The notes: a model not told the origin generated them from the sequence alone. Shown: positions 1 through 5,400, counted from the first letter of the stretch. The stretch: DNA of 5,400 bases from Bacteroidota bacterium (GCA_017860555.1 JAGDMJ010000259.1:1-5400); one strand, 5' to 3'. Made by a program: numbers and translations.

Positions 1-8
1 TCGTTATA

Positions 9-16
9 CTCCTCCT
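9..16 (-). promoter_or_regulatory. Strong Shine-Dalgarno-like site for a minus-strand gene off the left edge
   Basis: Read on the minus strand, positions 16 to 9 give AGGAGGAG, followed by eight bases (TATAACGA) to the window edge. That is the usual distance between a strong ribosome binding site and a start codon, so a minus-strand gene may begin just left of position 1. It would be divergent from the small plus-strand gene at 50-187. On the plus strand the neighbouring TATACT (5-10) could instead be a -10 box for that small gene, with its -35 box outside the window. No start codon can be seen, so this is inferred from the site alone. Confidence 0.3.
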
Positions 17-49
17 AAAGTCTTCCTCTTTCTGATGACGGAGCCATTC

Positions 50-187
50 ATGAAATACTGGAAAGTTGCGGCAATCATCGCTCTGGCTACAATCCCGTTA
101 TTGCTCATAAGCAAAAAGGAAAAGGGAATCCGCCCTGTCAGCGGAGACCCTGATGATATCTTCGGGCAAGAGCTAACTGTCGATTAA
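50..187 (+). CDS. Small single-pass membrane protein of unknown function (45 aa)
   Basis: The reading frame runs from ATG at 50 to TAA at 185-187 and has 45 codons. A ribosome-binding-like CGGAG at 39-43 lies six bases before the ATG. The protein starts MKYWKVAAIIALATIPLLLI. Residues about 5-20 form one hydrophobic segment after a Lys-containing N-terminus, followed by a basic stretch (KKEKGIR, residues 22-28) and an acidic tail (residues 32-45, containing DPDDIF and ending TVD). The positive charge on both sides of the segment leaves topology uncertain. The acidic tail could be a contact site for a partner, which is inference. I do not recognise the family. It stands alone on the plus strand, convergent with the PBP1A gene. 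Support is the good ribosome binding site, the coherent membrane-anchor-plus-tail pattern and the lack of a competing gene here. At 45 codons chance cannot be excluded. Confidence 0.5.
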   Translation: MKYWKVAAIIALATIPLLLISKKEKGIRPVSGDPDDIFGQELTVD

Positions 188-211
188 GATCCAGCCACAG
201 CCGAAAGGCGA

Positions 212-312
212 TGGTCTCACCACCAGGGCAAGCAGGGGGGAGGAGCATTAGACAATGGTGGGAAACAAGGGGTATGCTCCCGGGATGGTTCGGCGTCCTG
301 GTGGTGAGATCA
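212..312. repeat. Long imperfect hairpin in the convergent intergenic region, ending on the PBP1A stop codon
   Basis: Positions 215-227 (TCTCACCACCAGG) and 297-309 are a perfect 13-base inverted repeat. In plus-strand RNA, allowing two G-U pairs, the stem extends to 18 pairs, 212-229 with 295-312. A second perfect 7-base stem is nested inside: GGAGCAT at 242-248 with ATGCTCC at 274-280, leaving a 25-base loop. The outermost bases of the right arm, 310-312, are the TGA stop of the minus-strand PBP1A gene. Neither strand shows a U-tract after the stem, so this is not a standard intrinsic terminator. It may still act as a transcript end, a 3'-end stabiliser or a small structured RNA, or be a remnant of a palindromic element. 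I looked for the conserved core of bacterial SRP RNA and for a tRNA T-arm and found neither. Confidence 0.5.
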
Positions 313-2622
313 AAAACTTATTGTCCCGCCTGGTTCTTCCCCGTCCTTCCACCGCGCCGTTGAATGCCTGTCGCATTTTCCCGGAACTGTTTTTTCTGTG
401 AAATATTCTTTCTCAGTTTCGGGACAGAAGGGCGTGGCAAGCTTTTTTGTCTCCGTGCAGATCGTTTCGCTCAGGACCTTCTCCGGCTTCTCGAAATACT
501 CCAGCGGCATGGCGATGCTCGGATCGTCGTAGACGTATTTCATGAAGCGTCCCCAGATAGGTGCGGCCGCCCGCCCACCCTGTCCATCCCATGTTTTGAA
601 ATGCACGCTGTTGTTGTCGAATCCCACCCAGACACCTGCAACGATCTGGGGTGTGTACCCGACGAACCAGGCATCAGCGAAATCTGTGGTGGTTCCCGTC
701 TTCCCTGCCGCGGGGAGCTGGAAGAAATCGCGCACGTGGGCGCCGGTGCCGGCGTTGACGACGCCTTCGAGCATCGAGGTCATGATGAAGGCGGTCTCCT
801 CGCTGAGCACTTCGCGTTGCGCGGGCATGCTCTCTTCGAGCACCGTTCCGTCCTTGTCCTCGATCTTCAGGATCGAGGTTGGCTGGACATAGACACCCCG
901 ATTTGCCAGGACCCCGAAGGCGGCCGTGATCTCCAGCGGCGTCACTTCTCCCGCTCCCAACGCGAGCGAAGCATACGGAGGAAGCGGGGATGCGATGCCC
1001 ATGCGCTGCGCGTACTCGACGACCTGCTTGACGGGGGCAAATCCCTGGTCCATCGTGCGCACCGCCACGATATTGACCGACCTCTTGATGGCTTCGCGAA
1101 TGGTGATCTTTCCCCCGAACTCACCATCGGAATTCGATGGTGTCCAGCGCGTCCCGTCTGCCATCATGATCGTGACCGGCAAGTTCTGGATCTCGAACGA
1201 CGGCGGGTACCCGTTGTCAATTGCCACTGTGTAGACGAAAGGCTTGAAAGCCGATCCCGGTTGCCGCCGGATTTGCGTCACGTGGTTCAGCCCGTATTTG
1301 AAGTTCCTGGCATTCCGGCCTCCCACCAGCGCGAGGATGTTTCCGGTCTTCGGATCGATTGCGACGAATCCCACTTCGATCAACTTTGCCACCTGTTTCA
1401 TGGAGTCGATCCAAGCGTGATTGCCCTTCAATGCAGAGTAAATGCTGTCCTGCAGTTGTCCGCTCTCCGCCGTACGGTACTCCGGTGATGTCCGGATCGC
1501 TTGGTCAATGACCCGCACCAGCACGTCTTTCTCTTTTCCCCAGTCCCACTGAGTATCGAACGCCTGCTGGTAGCCGGTGAGATGTTCTTCGATCGCGCGA
1601 TTGGCGTATCGCTGCATCCGGCTGTCAATCGTGGTGTAGATCGAAACGCCATCGCGGTACATGTCGAATCCGTACTTTTCTGCCTTCTGCGAGAGCTGCT
1701 GACGGATATATTCGACGAAGTGGGGTGCGATACCGGCCACCCGTGTCTCCTCCGCTGAGCGGATCTGGATCGGATCATTCCGTGCTTCCAGCGCCTCCGA
1801 CTCCGTAATGTAGCCGTACTTCTCCATCTGGGAGATGACCACATTCCTTCTGCCAATTGCCCGGTCGGGATGATTGAGGGGATCGTAATAACCTGGCCCT
1901 TTCAGCACCGCGATCAGTGTTGAGATCTCCGCCAGACTGAGTTCGGCGGGCTGCTTGCCGAAGTACACCTGCGAAGCTGCCTGAATACCGTAGGCTCCCC
2001 GTCCGAAGTAGACGACGTTCAAATAGAACTCCAGGATCTCATCCTTGGTGAAACTCCGCTCCAGCTGGATGGCCGTGATGAACTCACGGATCTTCCTGGT
2101 GACCGTGTCAAAGAGGTTCCCGTCATTATGTCCGAGATACAGATTGCGCGAGAGCTGCTGGGTGATGGTGCTGGCACCCTCTTTGAGCCTGAGGGCGAAC
2201 ACATTCTTGACCATCGCTTTCATGAAACGGATCAGATCAACGCCCCAGTGATCGTGGAAGTCTTTGTCCTCCGTGGCGATCAGGGCATCGATCACCGACT
2301 TTGGCATGTCTTGCAGTGCAAGGTGCGAGCGGTTTTTGATGTAGAACTGATCCAGCACTTCGCCGTCGGCGGAAAAGACTTTCGTTGCCAGTTCGGCTTT
2401 CGGGTTTTCGATTCGCTCCAGCGAGGGAAGCCCTGAGAAGAGGTAAATGCCGTAGCCCACGGCAACCAGAAGCAGAAGCGTGCCGACGATCGCCCATGCT
2501 TTCCGTCGTGTCGTCCACCATCGCATCATGGGGGTGCTCCTCCGGAGTTCTCCATGCGATGGCTCTGCGGGATCCTTCCGGTGTTTGTCCGGCGCTCCGA
2601 TCTTTCCACGACCTTCATCCAT
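310..2622 (-). CDS. mrcA: Class A bifunctional penicillin-binding protein, PBP1A family
   Basis: This inner-membrane enzyme polymerises lipid II into glycan strands and cross-links the stem peptides in the periplasm. After a hydrophilic cytoplasmic N-terminus there is one membrane anchor at about residues 42-62. The glycosyltransferase domain (about 80-250) has its five-motif set: EDKDFHDHWGVD with catalytic Glu118, EGASTITQQL (148-157), RKIREFITAIQLE (176-188) and the EILEFYLN/GRGAYGIQAAS region (195-217). The transpeptidase domain (about 415-700) has SxxK at Ser457-Lys460, SxN at Ser515-Asn517 and KTGT at 641-644, so both activities should be intact. The C-terminal tail carries Cys722, Cys733, Cys750 and His753. 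At 770 residues it is shorter than E. coli PBP1A. The chosen ATG lies 3 bases after the lpxH stop with AGGA six bases upstream. A second start at 2529 (Met32) has GGAGGAG upstream and would remove the unconserved first 31 residues. The symbol is family-level. Confidence 0.95.
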   Translation of the reverse strand: MDEGRGKIGAPDKHRKDPAEPSHGELRRSTPMMRWWTTRRKAWAIVGTLLLLVAVGYGIYLFSGLPSLERIENPKAELATKVFSADGEVLDQFYIKNRSHLALQDMPKSVIDALIATEDKDFHDHWGVDLIRFMKAMVKNVFALRLKEGASTITQQLSRNLYLGHNDGNLFDTVTRKIREFITAIQLERSFTKDEILEFYLNVVYFGRGAYGIQAASQVYFGKQPAELSLAEISTLIAVLKGPGYYDPLNHPDRAIGRRNVVISQMEKYGYITESEALEARNDPIQIRSAEETRVAGIAPHFVEYIRQQLSQKAEKYGFDMYRDGVSIYTTIDSRMQRYANRAIEEHLTGYQQAFDTQWDWGKEKDVLVRVIDQAIRTSPEYRTAESGQLQDSIYSALKGNHAWIDSMKQVAKLIEVGFVAIDPKTGNILALVGGRNARNFKYGLNHVTQIRRQPGSAFKPFVYTVAIDNGYPPSFEIQNLPVTIMMADGTRWTPSNSDGEFGGKITIREAIKRSVNIVAVRTMDQGFAPVKQVVEYAQRMGIASPLPPYASLALGAGEVTPLEITAAFGVLANRGVYVQPTSILKIEDKDGTVLEESMPAQREVLSEETAFIMTSMLEGVVNAGTGAHVRDFFQLPAAGKTGTTTDFADAWFVGYTPQIVAGVWVGFDNNSVHFKTWDGQGGRAAAPIWGRFMKYVYDDPSIAMPLEYFEKPEKVLSETICTETKKLATPFCPETEKEYFTEKTVPGKCDRHSTARWKDGEEPGGTISF

Positions 2623-2625
2623 GTT

Positions 2626-3375
2626 TCATCCTTTCCCACCATCCCAGGTGTTCAGGCTCATGTGCCCCTGCGACATCTCGCCGTATGTGAAAAATTCGAT
2701 CCAGTCGCCGAGGTTGACATACGTGCCATGCTCCACCGGTGTTATGCGGGGTTTGTGACGGTGCCCCATCACGACAATATCCAGGCCATCGCGAATTTTT
2801 TGCCGTGCGAAGGCCAGCATCCCTTCTTCCTCTTCACCATAGTCCTTGGTGGAGGTATACACTCGGCTCGTTTGCGATGACCTTCGCGCGAGCCGTACTC
2901 CAAGGTCGGGGTGCAGCCAGCGGTAGGCCCGGATGCTCCACCGGTTCCTCAGGATCGGCTTGATCATCCTGTAGCCGTGATCGTTCTGCGCGAGGCCGTC
3001 GCCATGGTGCAGGAACACTCGCTTGCCCTGGAGATCCGCCTCGTATGGATCAAAACGGAGTGTCATGCCCAACTCTGCCGCGAAGAAGTCTCCGATCCAG
3101 TAATCATGGTTACCCGCAAGGTACTCCACGGGGATACGATGGTCGGTCAGATCCTGGAGGGCGCTGAGCGTGCGATGAAACCCCTTGGGGACTACCGTCC
3201 TGTACTCGAACCAGAAGTCGAACAGGTCGCCGACGATGAACAGTTTCTCGGCCGAGGGAAGGATGGCCTTCAGAAAACTCAACAGCCGATCCTCTTTCGT
3301 TCGTTCCTGCTCCTTGCTCCCCAGCCCGAGATGGACGTCCGAGATGAAATACAACCGTTTTGCGTCTGCCGGCAT
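2626..3375 (-). CDS. lpxH: UDP-2,3-diacylglucosamine diphosphatase (LpxH-type metallophosphoesterase)
   Basis: LpxH splits UDP-2,3-diacylglucosamine into lipid X and UMP at the cytoplasmic face of the inner membrane, an early committed step of lipid A synthesis. The 249-residue protein has the full set of binuclear-metal ligands of the calcineurin-like fold: SDVHLG (Asp13, His15), GDLFDFW (Asp50), GNHD (Asn89, His90), HHGDG (His124) and GHRH (His205, His207). GDLFDFW, LAGNHDYW and the HHGDG block are typical of LpxH and its Bacteroidota-type relatives. Length is close to the 240 residues of E. coli LpxH. I chose the ATG at 3375, right before the conserved beta strand RLYFISDVHLG. The frame stays open to 3441, but that start would overlap the upstream gene, and the extra 22 residues look unstructured. 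The gene lies 11 bases after the upstream stop and 3 bases before PBP1A. A related phosphoesterase such as LpxG or a YbbF-type homologue is the main alternative. Confidence 0.8.
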   Translation of the reverse strand: MPADAKRLYFISDVHLGLGSKEQERTKEDRLLSFLKAILPSAEKLFIVGDLFDFWFEYRTVVPKGFHRTLSALQDLTDHRIPVEYLAGNHDYWIGDFFAAELGMTLRFDPYEADLQGKRVFLHHGDGLAQNDHGYRMIKPILRNRWSIRAYRWLHPDLGVRLARRSSQTSRVYTSTKDYGEEEEGMLAFARQKIRDGLDIVVMGHRHKPRITPVEHGTYVNLGDWIEFFTYGEMSQGHMSLNTWDGGKG

Positions 3376-3386
3376 TCTCACAAATG

Positions 3387-3836
3387 TCAGGGTTTGAGCG
3401 TTATTGTGAATTCGACTCGCTCCTTCTGCCTGTTGCACCATCCCTCGCTGTCCGAACAGTAGAAGTACGTCACCGTTCCCTTGACCGTGACCTGGCGAGC
3501 GTTGCTGCTCCGGGGAAGCGATATCTCCTGTTTCACCGGAACTCCGGTCGAGAGATAGCCGGTGGCCGGATCCGTTGTCATGACGGGTTTGCCGGAGATG
3601 ATCACCGTGACGGCGGAGTCCAGAGAAAACTGAACCGGAGGATCCGCATTGACATGGATGCCGTCAGCGGGGAAGAAGTGGAATTCGATGACTCCACTCG
3701 CTCCCGGCCGCATCAACGCCGGGGCCGGACGCACTTCAAGTCGGACGTAATCGTTGGGGGTTGCGCCGCTGGCTACTGCCAGCGGCGAACCCGCCAGGAG
3801 AACCACAGCCATGTAGAAACGGAGCGTGCGCATCAT
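3387..3836 (-). CDS. Secreted DsbD N-terminal-domain-like protein
   Basis: This 149-residue protein has a Sec signal peptide: Arg3 and Arg6, a hydrophobic core at about 8-20, and likely cleavage near AVASGA (residues 20-25). The mature part of about 125 residues is predicted mainly beta strand. It resembles the immunoglobulin-like periplasmic N-terminal domain of the thiol:disulfide interchange protein DsbD. Supporting marks are GIHVNADPPVQF (59-70) and a C-terminal YFYCSDSEGWC with Cys127 and Cys134. The E. coli DsbD alpha domain has a comparable redox cysteine pair late in its sequence. The membrane (beta) and thioredoxin (gamma) domains of full DsbD are absent, so it is a free-standing domain that must pair with a separate partner if it is redox-active. 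It may be a periplasmic thiol-reducing or copper-handling accessory. It heads the run with lpxH and PBP1A. There are tandem ATGs at 3836 and 3833 and no clear ribosome binding site upstream. Confidence 0.72.
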   Translation of the reverse strand: MMRTLRFYMAVVLLAGSPLAVASGATPNDYVRLEVRPAPALMRPGASGVIEFHFFPADGIHVNADPPVQFSLDSAVTVIISGKPVMTTDPATGYLSTGVPVKQEISLPRSSNARQVTVKGTVTYFYCSDSEGWCNRQKERVEFTITLKP

Positions 3837-3860
3837 GAAATTTATGAAATCCGGGCCCCA

Positions 3861-3883
3861 GAGGCAAGAAAACGAATTGCCTC
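3861..3883. repeat. Heptamer palindrome straddling the left end of the insertion sequence
   Basis: GAGGCAA at 3861-3867 and TTGCCTC at 3877-3883 form a 7-base inverted repeat around a 9-base spacer. The right half is the outermost base block of the insertion sequence. The left half lies outside the aligned terminal repeat and copies the heptamer seen twice at each end of the element. It could be a target-site preference, the trace of an earlier insertion, or part of the true left end, which would move the boundary out to 3861. No U-tract follows on either strand. Confidence 0.6.
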
Positions 3884-3934
3884 ATCAAAAATCGCCTTGA
3901 AACCGATTCGTTGCCTCAAATGGGAAATCGCGTC
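3877..3934 (+). repeat. Left terminal inverted repeat of the insertion sequence
   Basis: This ~58-base arm aligns with the reverse complement of 5247-5305, with a few substitutions and one-base gaps. Shared blocks in order are TTGCCTCA, TCGCCT, GATTCGTTGCCTCA and AAATCGCGTC. The heptamer TTGCCTC occurs at 3877 and again at 3911, 34 bases apart. Such paired blocks probably serve as two transposase binding sites, or as a cleavage end plus an inner binding site (inference). Confidence 0.8.
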
Positions 3935-3995
3935 GAAAATAAGTCGAGTCTAGCGTACCGTATCTCCAGCATATCCAGCAGGAGGTACGGAGTCC

Positions 3996-5261
3996 ATGAG
4001 GCTTACCATGCGAGAACGCCGTGCGGTCGTCAACGCCACCGCCAAACGCTACCAACACGCGAGCAAGAAGGGCCGCGGGGTGATCTTGGATGAGTTCACC
4101 CACACGACCGGCTACACCCGGACCTACGCCGCCCGGGTCCTGGCCCACTGGCTGCGCAAGAAGGTCCTCACCATCGGCGGTGTGCGCACGATCTATGTCC
4201 TGGGCCTGAAGAAGTCCAAACCCAAGGGGAAGAATGCGCCCAAGCGACCAGCAACGTACGGGAGCGACATCGTGCGATTGCTGAAGATCCTCTGGGCCAT
4301 GGCCGGCGGTCTCTGTGGCAAACGCCTTGCGCCCTTCATCCGCGATGTGGTGCCCGTGCTCGAGCGTTTCGAAGAGCTTCCCGGCTTAACGCGGGAGCAA
4401 CGCAAGAAACTCCTCGCGGTCAGTCCGGCGACCATCGACCGGCTCTTGGCCCCCGAGCGAGCAAAGTATCAGCTCAAGGGCCGCTCCACCACGCGCCCAG
4501 GATCACTCTTGAAGCACCAGATCCCGATCCGCACCTATAGCGACTGGGACGAGAACAAGCCCGGCTTCCTGGAGGCCGATTTAGTGGCGCAGGACGGGGG
4601 CATTCCCGCTTCCAATGTGATCCACAGTCTCACCCTGACCGACGTTGCCTCGGGCTGGACCGAGGTCCGGGCGCTCCGTTCCAAAGCCCGCCGGTGGGTC
4701 TTGGAAGCCCTCAAGGAGATGCGTAGCGGGCTTCCCTTTGAGATCCTCGGCCTTGATTCTGACAACGGCTCTGAGTTCATTAACGAGGAACTCTTCCTCT
4801 ACTGCCAGGACCAGCACTTGACCTTCACGCGGAGCCGCTCCCAACGCAAGAACGACAGCTGCTTTGTCGAGCAGAAAAACTACTCGGTGGTGCGTCAGGC
4901 CATCGGCTACGCCCGTATGGACACCGAGAAGCAGCTGGCGTGCCTCAAGGAGCTCTACCGGCCACTGTGTCTGTTGACCAATTACTTTCTGCCCTCGGCC
5001 AAACTCCTGAGCAAGACCAGAGACGGTGCGCACGTGACGAAAAAGCACGACGAGCCCAAGACGCCATATCAACGGCTCCTGAATCATGAAGCGGTCGACC
5101 CGAACGTCAAGGCTCACTTGAAGCGCAGACGCCGCTCGTTGAATCCAGCCGACCTCAGGCGGCAGATCAGCTCCTGCCAGGAGCGCCTCACCAAGATGAC
5201 AGAAACCAAAGCACAGACAACATTAAGAAAAAAGCGAAAACATTTGGACGCGATTTATTGA
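3996..5261 (+). CDS. IS transposase, rve-type DD(35)E integrase-core protein (421 aa)
   Basis: The transposase cuts the element ends and joins them to target DNA. Residues 1-55 look like a basic helix-turn-helix DNA-binding region (GVILDEFTHTTGYTRTYAARVL, split around 28-49). A Lys/Pro-rich linker with KKSKPKGKNAPKRP follows at 72-85. The catalytic core runs about 185-330 with Asp195 in FLEADLVAQDGG, Asp256 in LGLDSDNGSEF and Glu292 in SCFVEQKN. The 35 residues between the last two give the DD(35)E spacing of IS3/IS481-type enzymes. The C-terminus is basic (RRRRSLNP at 397-404, RKKRKHLDAIY at the end). Start choice is firm: CAGGAGGT at 3979-3986 lies nine bases before the ATG at 3996. No stop, frameshift or missing catalytic residue is seen. 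The last five sense codons and the stop lie inside the right terminal repeat. The family looks closest to ISNCY/IS1202 (ISDol1-like) from recall. I see no convincing promoter between 3935 and 3980. Confidence 0.92.
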   Translation: MRLTMRERRAVVNATAKRYQHASKKGRGVILDEFTHTTGYTRTYAARVLAHWLRKKVLTIGGVRTIYVLGLKKSKPKGKNAPKRPATYGSDIVRLLKILWAMAGGLCGKRLAPFIRDVVPVLERFEELPGLTREQRKKLLAVSPATIDRLLAPERAKYQLKGRSTTRPGSLLKHQIPIRTYSDWDENKPGFLEADLVAQDGGIPASNVIHSLTLTDVASGWTEVRALRSKARRWVLEALKEMRSGLPFEILGLDSDNGSEFINEELFLYCQDQHLTFTRSRSQRKNDSCFVEQKNYSVVRQAIGYARMDTEKQLACLKELYRPLCLLTNYFLPSAKLLSKTRDGAHVTKKHDEPKTPYQRLLNHEAVDPNVKAHLKRRRRSLNPADLRRQISSCQERLTKMTETKAQTTLRKKRKHLDAIY

Positions 5262-5305
5262 TGAGGCAACGAATCAGCTTTGGAGGCGAATTATTGGTGA
5301 GGCAA
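5247..5305 (-). repeat. Right terminal inverted repeat of the insertion sequence
   Basis: This is the partner of 3877-3934. On the plus strand it holds GAGGCAA at 5263-5269 and 5299-5305, 36 bases apart, against 34 at the left end. It overlaps the 3' end of the transposase gene (stop at 5259-5261), so its inner part is both coding and end sequence. The inner block GACGCGATTT (5247-5256) matches AAATCGCGTC at 3925-3934. Confidence 0.8.
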
Positions 5306-5333
5306 CAGGTACATGCACGCTCGCGACTCCCGC

Positions 5334-5376
5334 ATTCTTCGTGAATCCGGCATAGAGAAATGTTTCGTTCGTGAAA
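5334..5376. promoter_or_regulatory. Two short dyads sharing TTCGTGAA, 30 bases apart (possible operator pair)
   Basis: The flank right of the insertion sequence contains TTCGTGAA at 5338-5345 and again at 5368-5375. Each copy lies in a small dyad: ATTC-N5-GAAT at 5334-5346 and TTTC-N6-GAAA at 5363-5376. A spacing of 30 bases, close to three helical turns, would suit a regulator binding one face. The stretch 5306-5400 probably belonged to the upstream region of the minus-strand envelope genes before the insertion. Sites this short can arise by chance, and no regulator gene is in view. Confidence 0.25.
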
Positions 5377-5400
5377 AGAATCATGGATAGTCAAGGTCAA

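Larger units (their letters stand above)
3877..5305 (+). mobile_element. Complete insertion sequence with a DD(35)E transposase, ~1.43 kb
   Basis: The element is bounded by imperfect inverted repeats, each starting TTGCCTCA when read inward (left from 3877, right from 5305 on the opposite strand). It contains one intact transposase gene on the plus strand (3996-5261). A single rve-type transposase, about 1.4 kb in length and long subterminal repeats suggest the IS481-related group once filed under ISNCY, including IS1202/ISDol1-type elements. That family call is from recall and needs a database check. I find no convincing target-site duplication: the bases left of 3877 (AAAACGAA) and right of 5305 (CAGGTACA) do not match. 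The exact ends could be off by a few bases, or by 16 on the left if the outer heptamer belongs to it. Intact ends and an unbroken gene point to a recent, possibly active insertion. It lies 40 bases upstream of the first gene of the minus-strand envelope run. Confidence 0.85.

Noticed and set aside
188..309. SRP RNA (4.5S), tRNA or another known RNA gene in the hairpin region
   Set aside because: The conserved SRP tetraloop region and tRNA T-arm consensus are absent on both strands. Only a generic nested hairpin remains.
255..401. Plus-strand 48-codon frame with a strong AGGAG nine bases upstream (GGGGGGAGGAG at 235-245)
   Set aside because: The G-rich run is part of the hairpin region, the frame runs antisense into the PBP1A 3' end, and the product has no coherent membrane, signal or domain pattern.
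364..1488. Long plus-strand open frame of 374 codons opposite PBP1A
   Set aside because: It is the antisense shadow of the PBP1A gene. It is rich in Arg, His and Asp as expected from reverse-complemented GC-rich coding sequence, has no recognisable domain and no ribosome binding site, while the minus strand carries complete catalytic motifs.
2911..3462. Plus-strand frame of 183 codons opposite lpxH
   Set aside because: It is antisense to a gene with all metallophosphoesterase metal ligands in place and has no recognisable motif of its own.
3360..3953. Plus-strand frame of 197 codons crossing the IS left end
   Set aside because: It runs antisense through the DsbD-like gene and across the IS boundary, so it cannot be a conserved gene. 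The product is an Arg/His-rich shadow.
4581..5117. Minus-strand frame of 178 codons inside the transposase
   Set aside because: It is antisense to the DD(35)E core and shows no domain or ribosome binding site.
3841..5351. Similar strings ATGAAATCCGGGC (3844-3856) and GTGAATCCGGC (5341-5351) as a long target-site duplication
   Set aside because: They need gaps to align and lie 20 to 36 bases away from the IS ends rather than next to them, so they do not behave as a target duplication.
5188..5400. Minus-strand frame of 70 codons entering the IS from the right flank, possibly the start of an interrupted gene
   Set aside because: It begins with TTG at the window edge, half of it is IS sequence antisense to the transposase, and the flank-encoded part resembles nothing I know. 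An interrupted gene cannot be excluded without sequence to the right.

Overview
The window holds a compact Gram-negative cell-envelope gene cluster on the minus strand, with an apparently intact insertion sequence sitting just upstream of it. Lipid A synthesis (an LpxH-type enzyme) shows an outer-membrane, LPS-making bacterium. Base composition is moderately GC-rich throughout. The PBP1A sequence and gene content remind me of Bacteroidota/Chlorobiota-type lineages such as Ignavibacteria. That placement is inference from recall and was not tested.

Layout. Positions 50-187 (+) encode a 45-residue single-pass membrane miniprotein. It lies next to what looks like a ribosome binding site for a minus-strand gene just off the left edge. 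Positions 188-309 are a convergent intergenic region containing a long imperfect hairpin (212-312) whose right arm begins at the stop codon of the next gene. Positions 3836 down to 310 (-) form a tight three-gene run: a secreted DsbD-N-domain-like protein (3387-3836), a UDP-2,3-diacylglucosamine diphosphatase LpxH (2626-3375) and a class A bifunctional penicillin-binding protein PBP1A (310-2622). The spacers are 11 and 3 bases, so a single transcript is likely. Positions 3877-5305 are a ~1.43 kb insertion sequence with one DD(35)E transposase (3996-5261, +) and imperfect ~58-base terminal inverted repeats, each carrying two copies of the heptamer TTGCCTC. Positions 5306-5400 are the flank beyond the element and hold a pair of short dyads 30 bases apart.

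How it fits together. The three minus-strand genes all serve the envelope: a periplasmic thiol/disulfide-type domain, lipid A precursor processing, and peptidoglycan polymerisation and cross-linking. The insertion sequence ends 40 bases before the first gene of the run and has probably separated it from its original promoter region, part of which may remain at 5306-5400. I see no defence system, CRISPR array, tRNA or rRNA, and nothing that is convincingly a new biological system. The most unusual items are the compound ends of the insertion sequence, the hairpin at the PBP1A stop codon and the membrane miniprotein.
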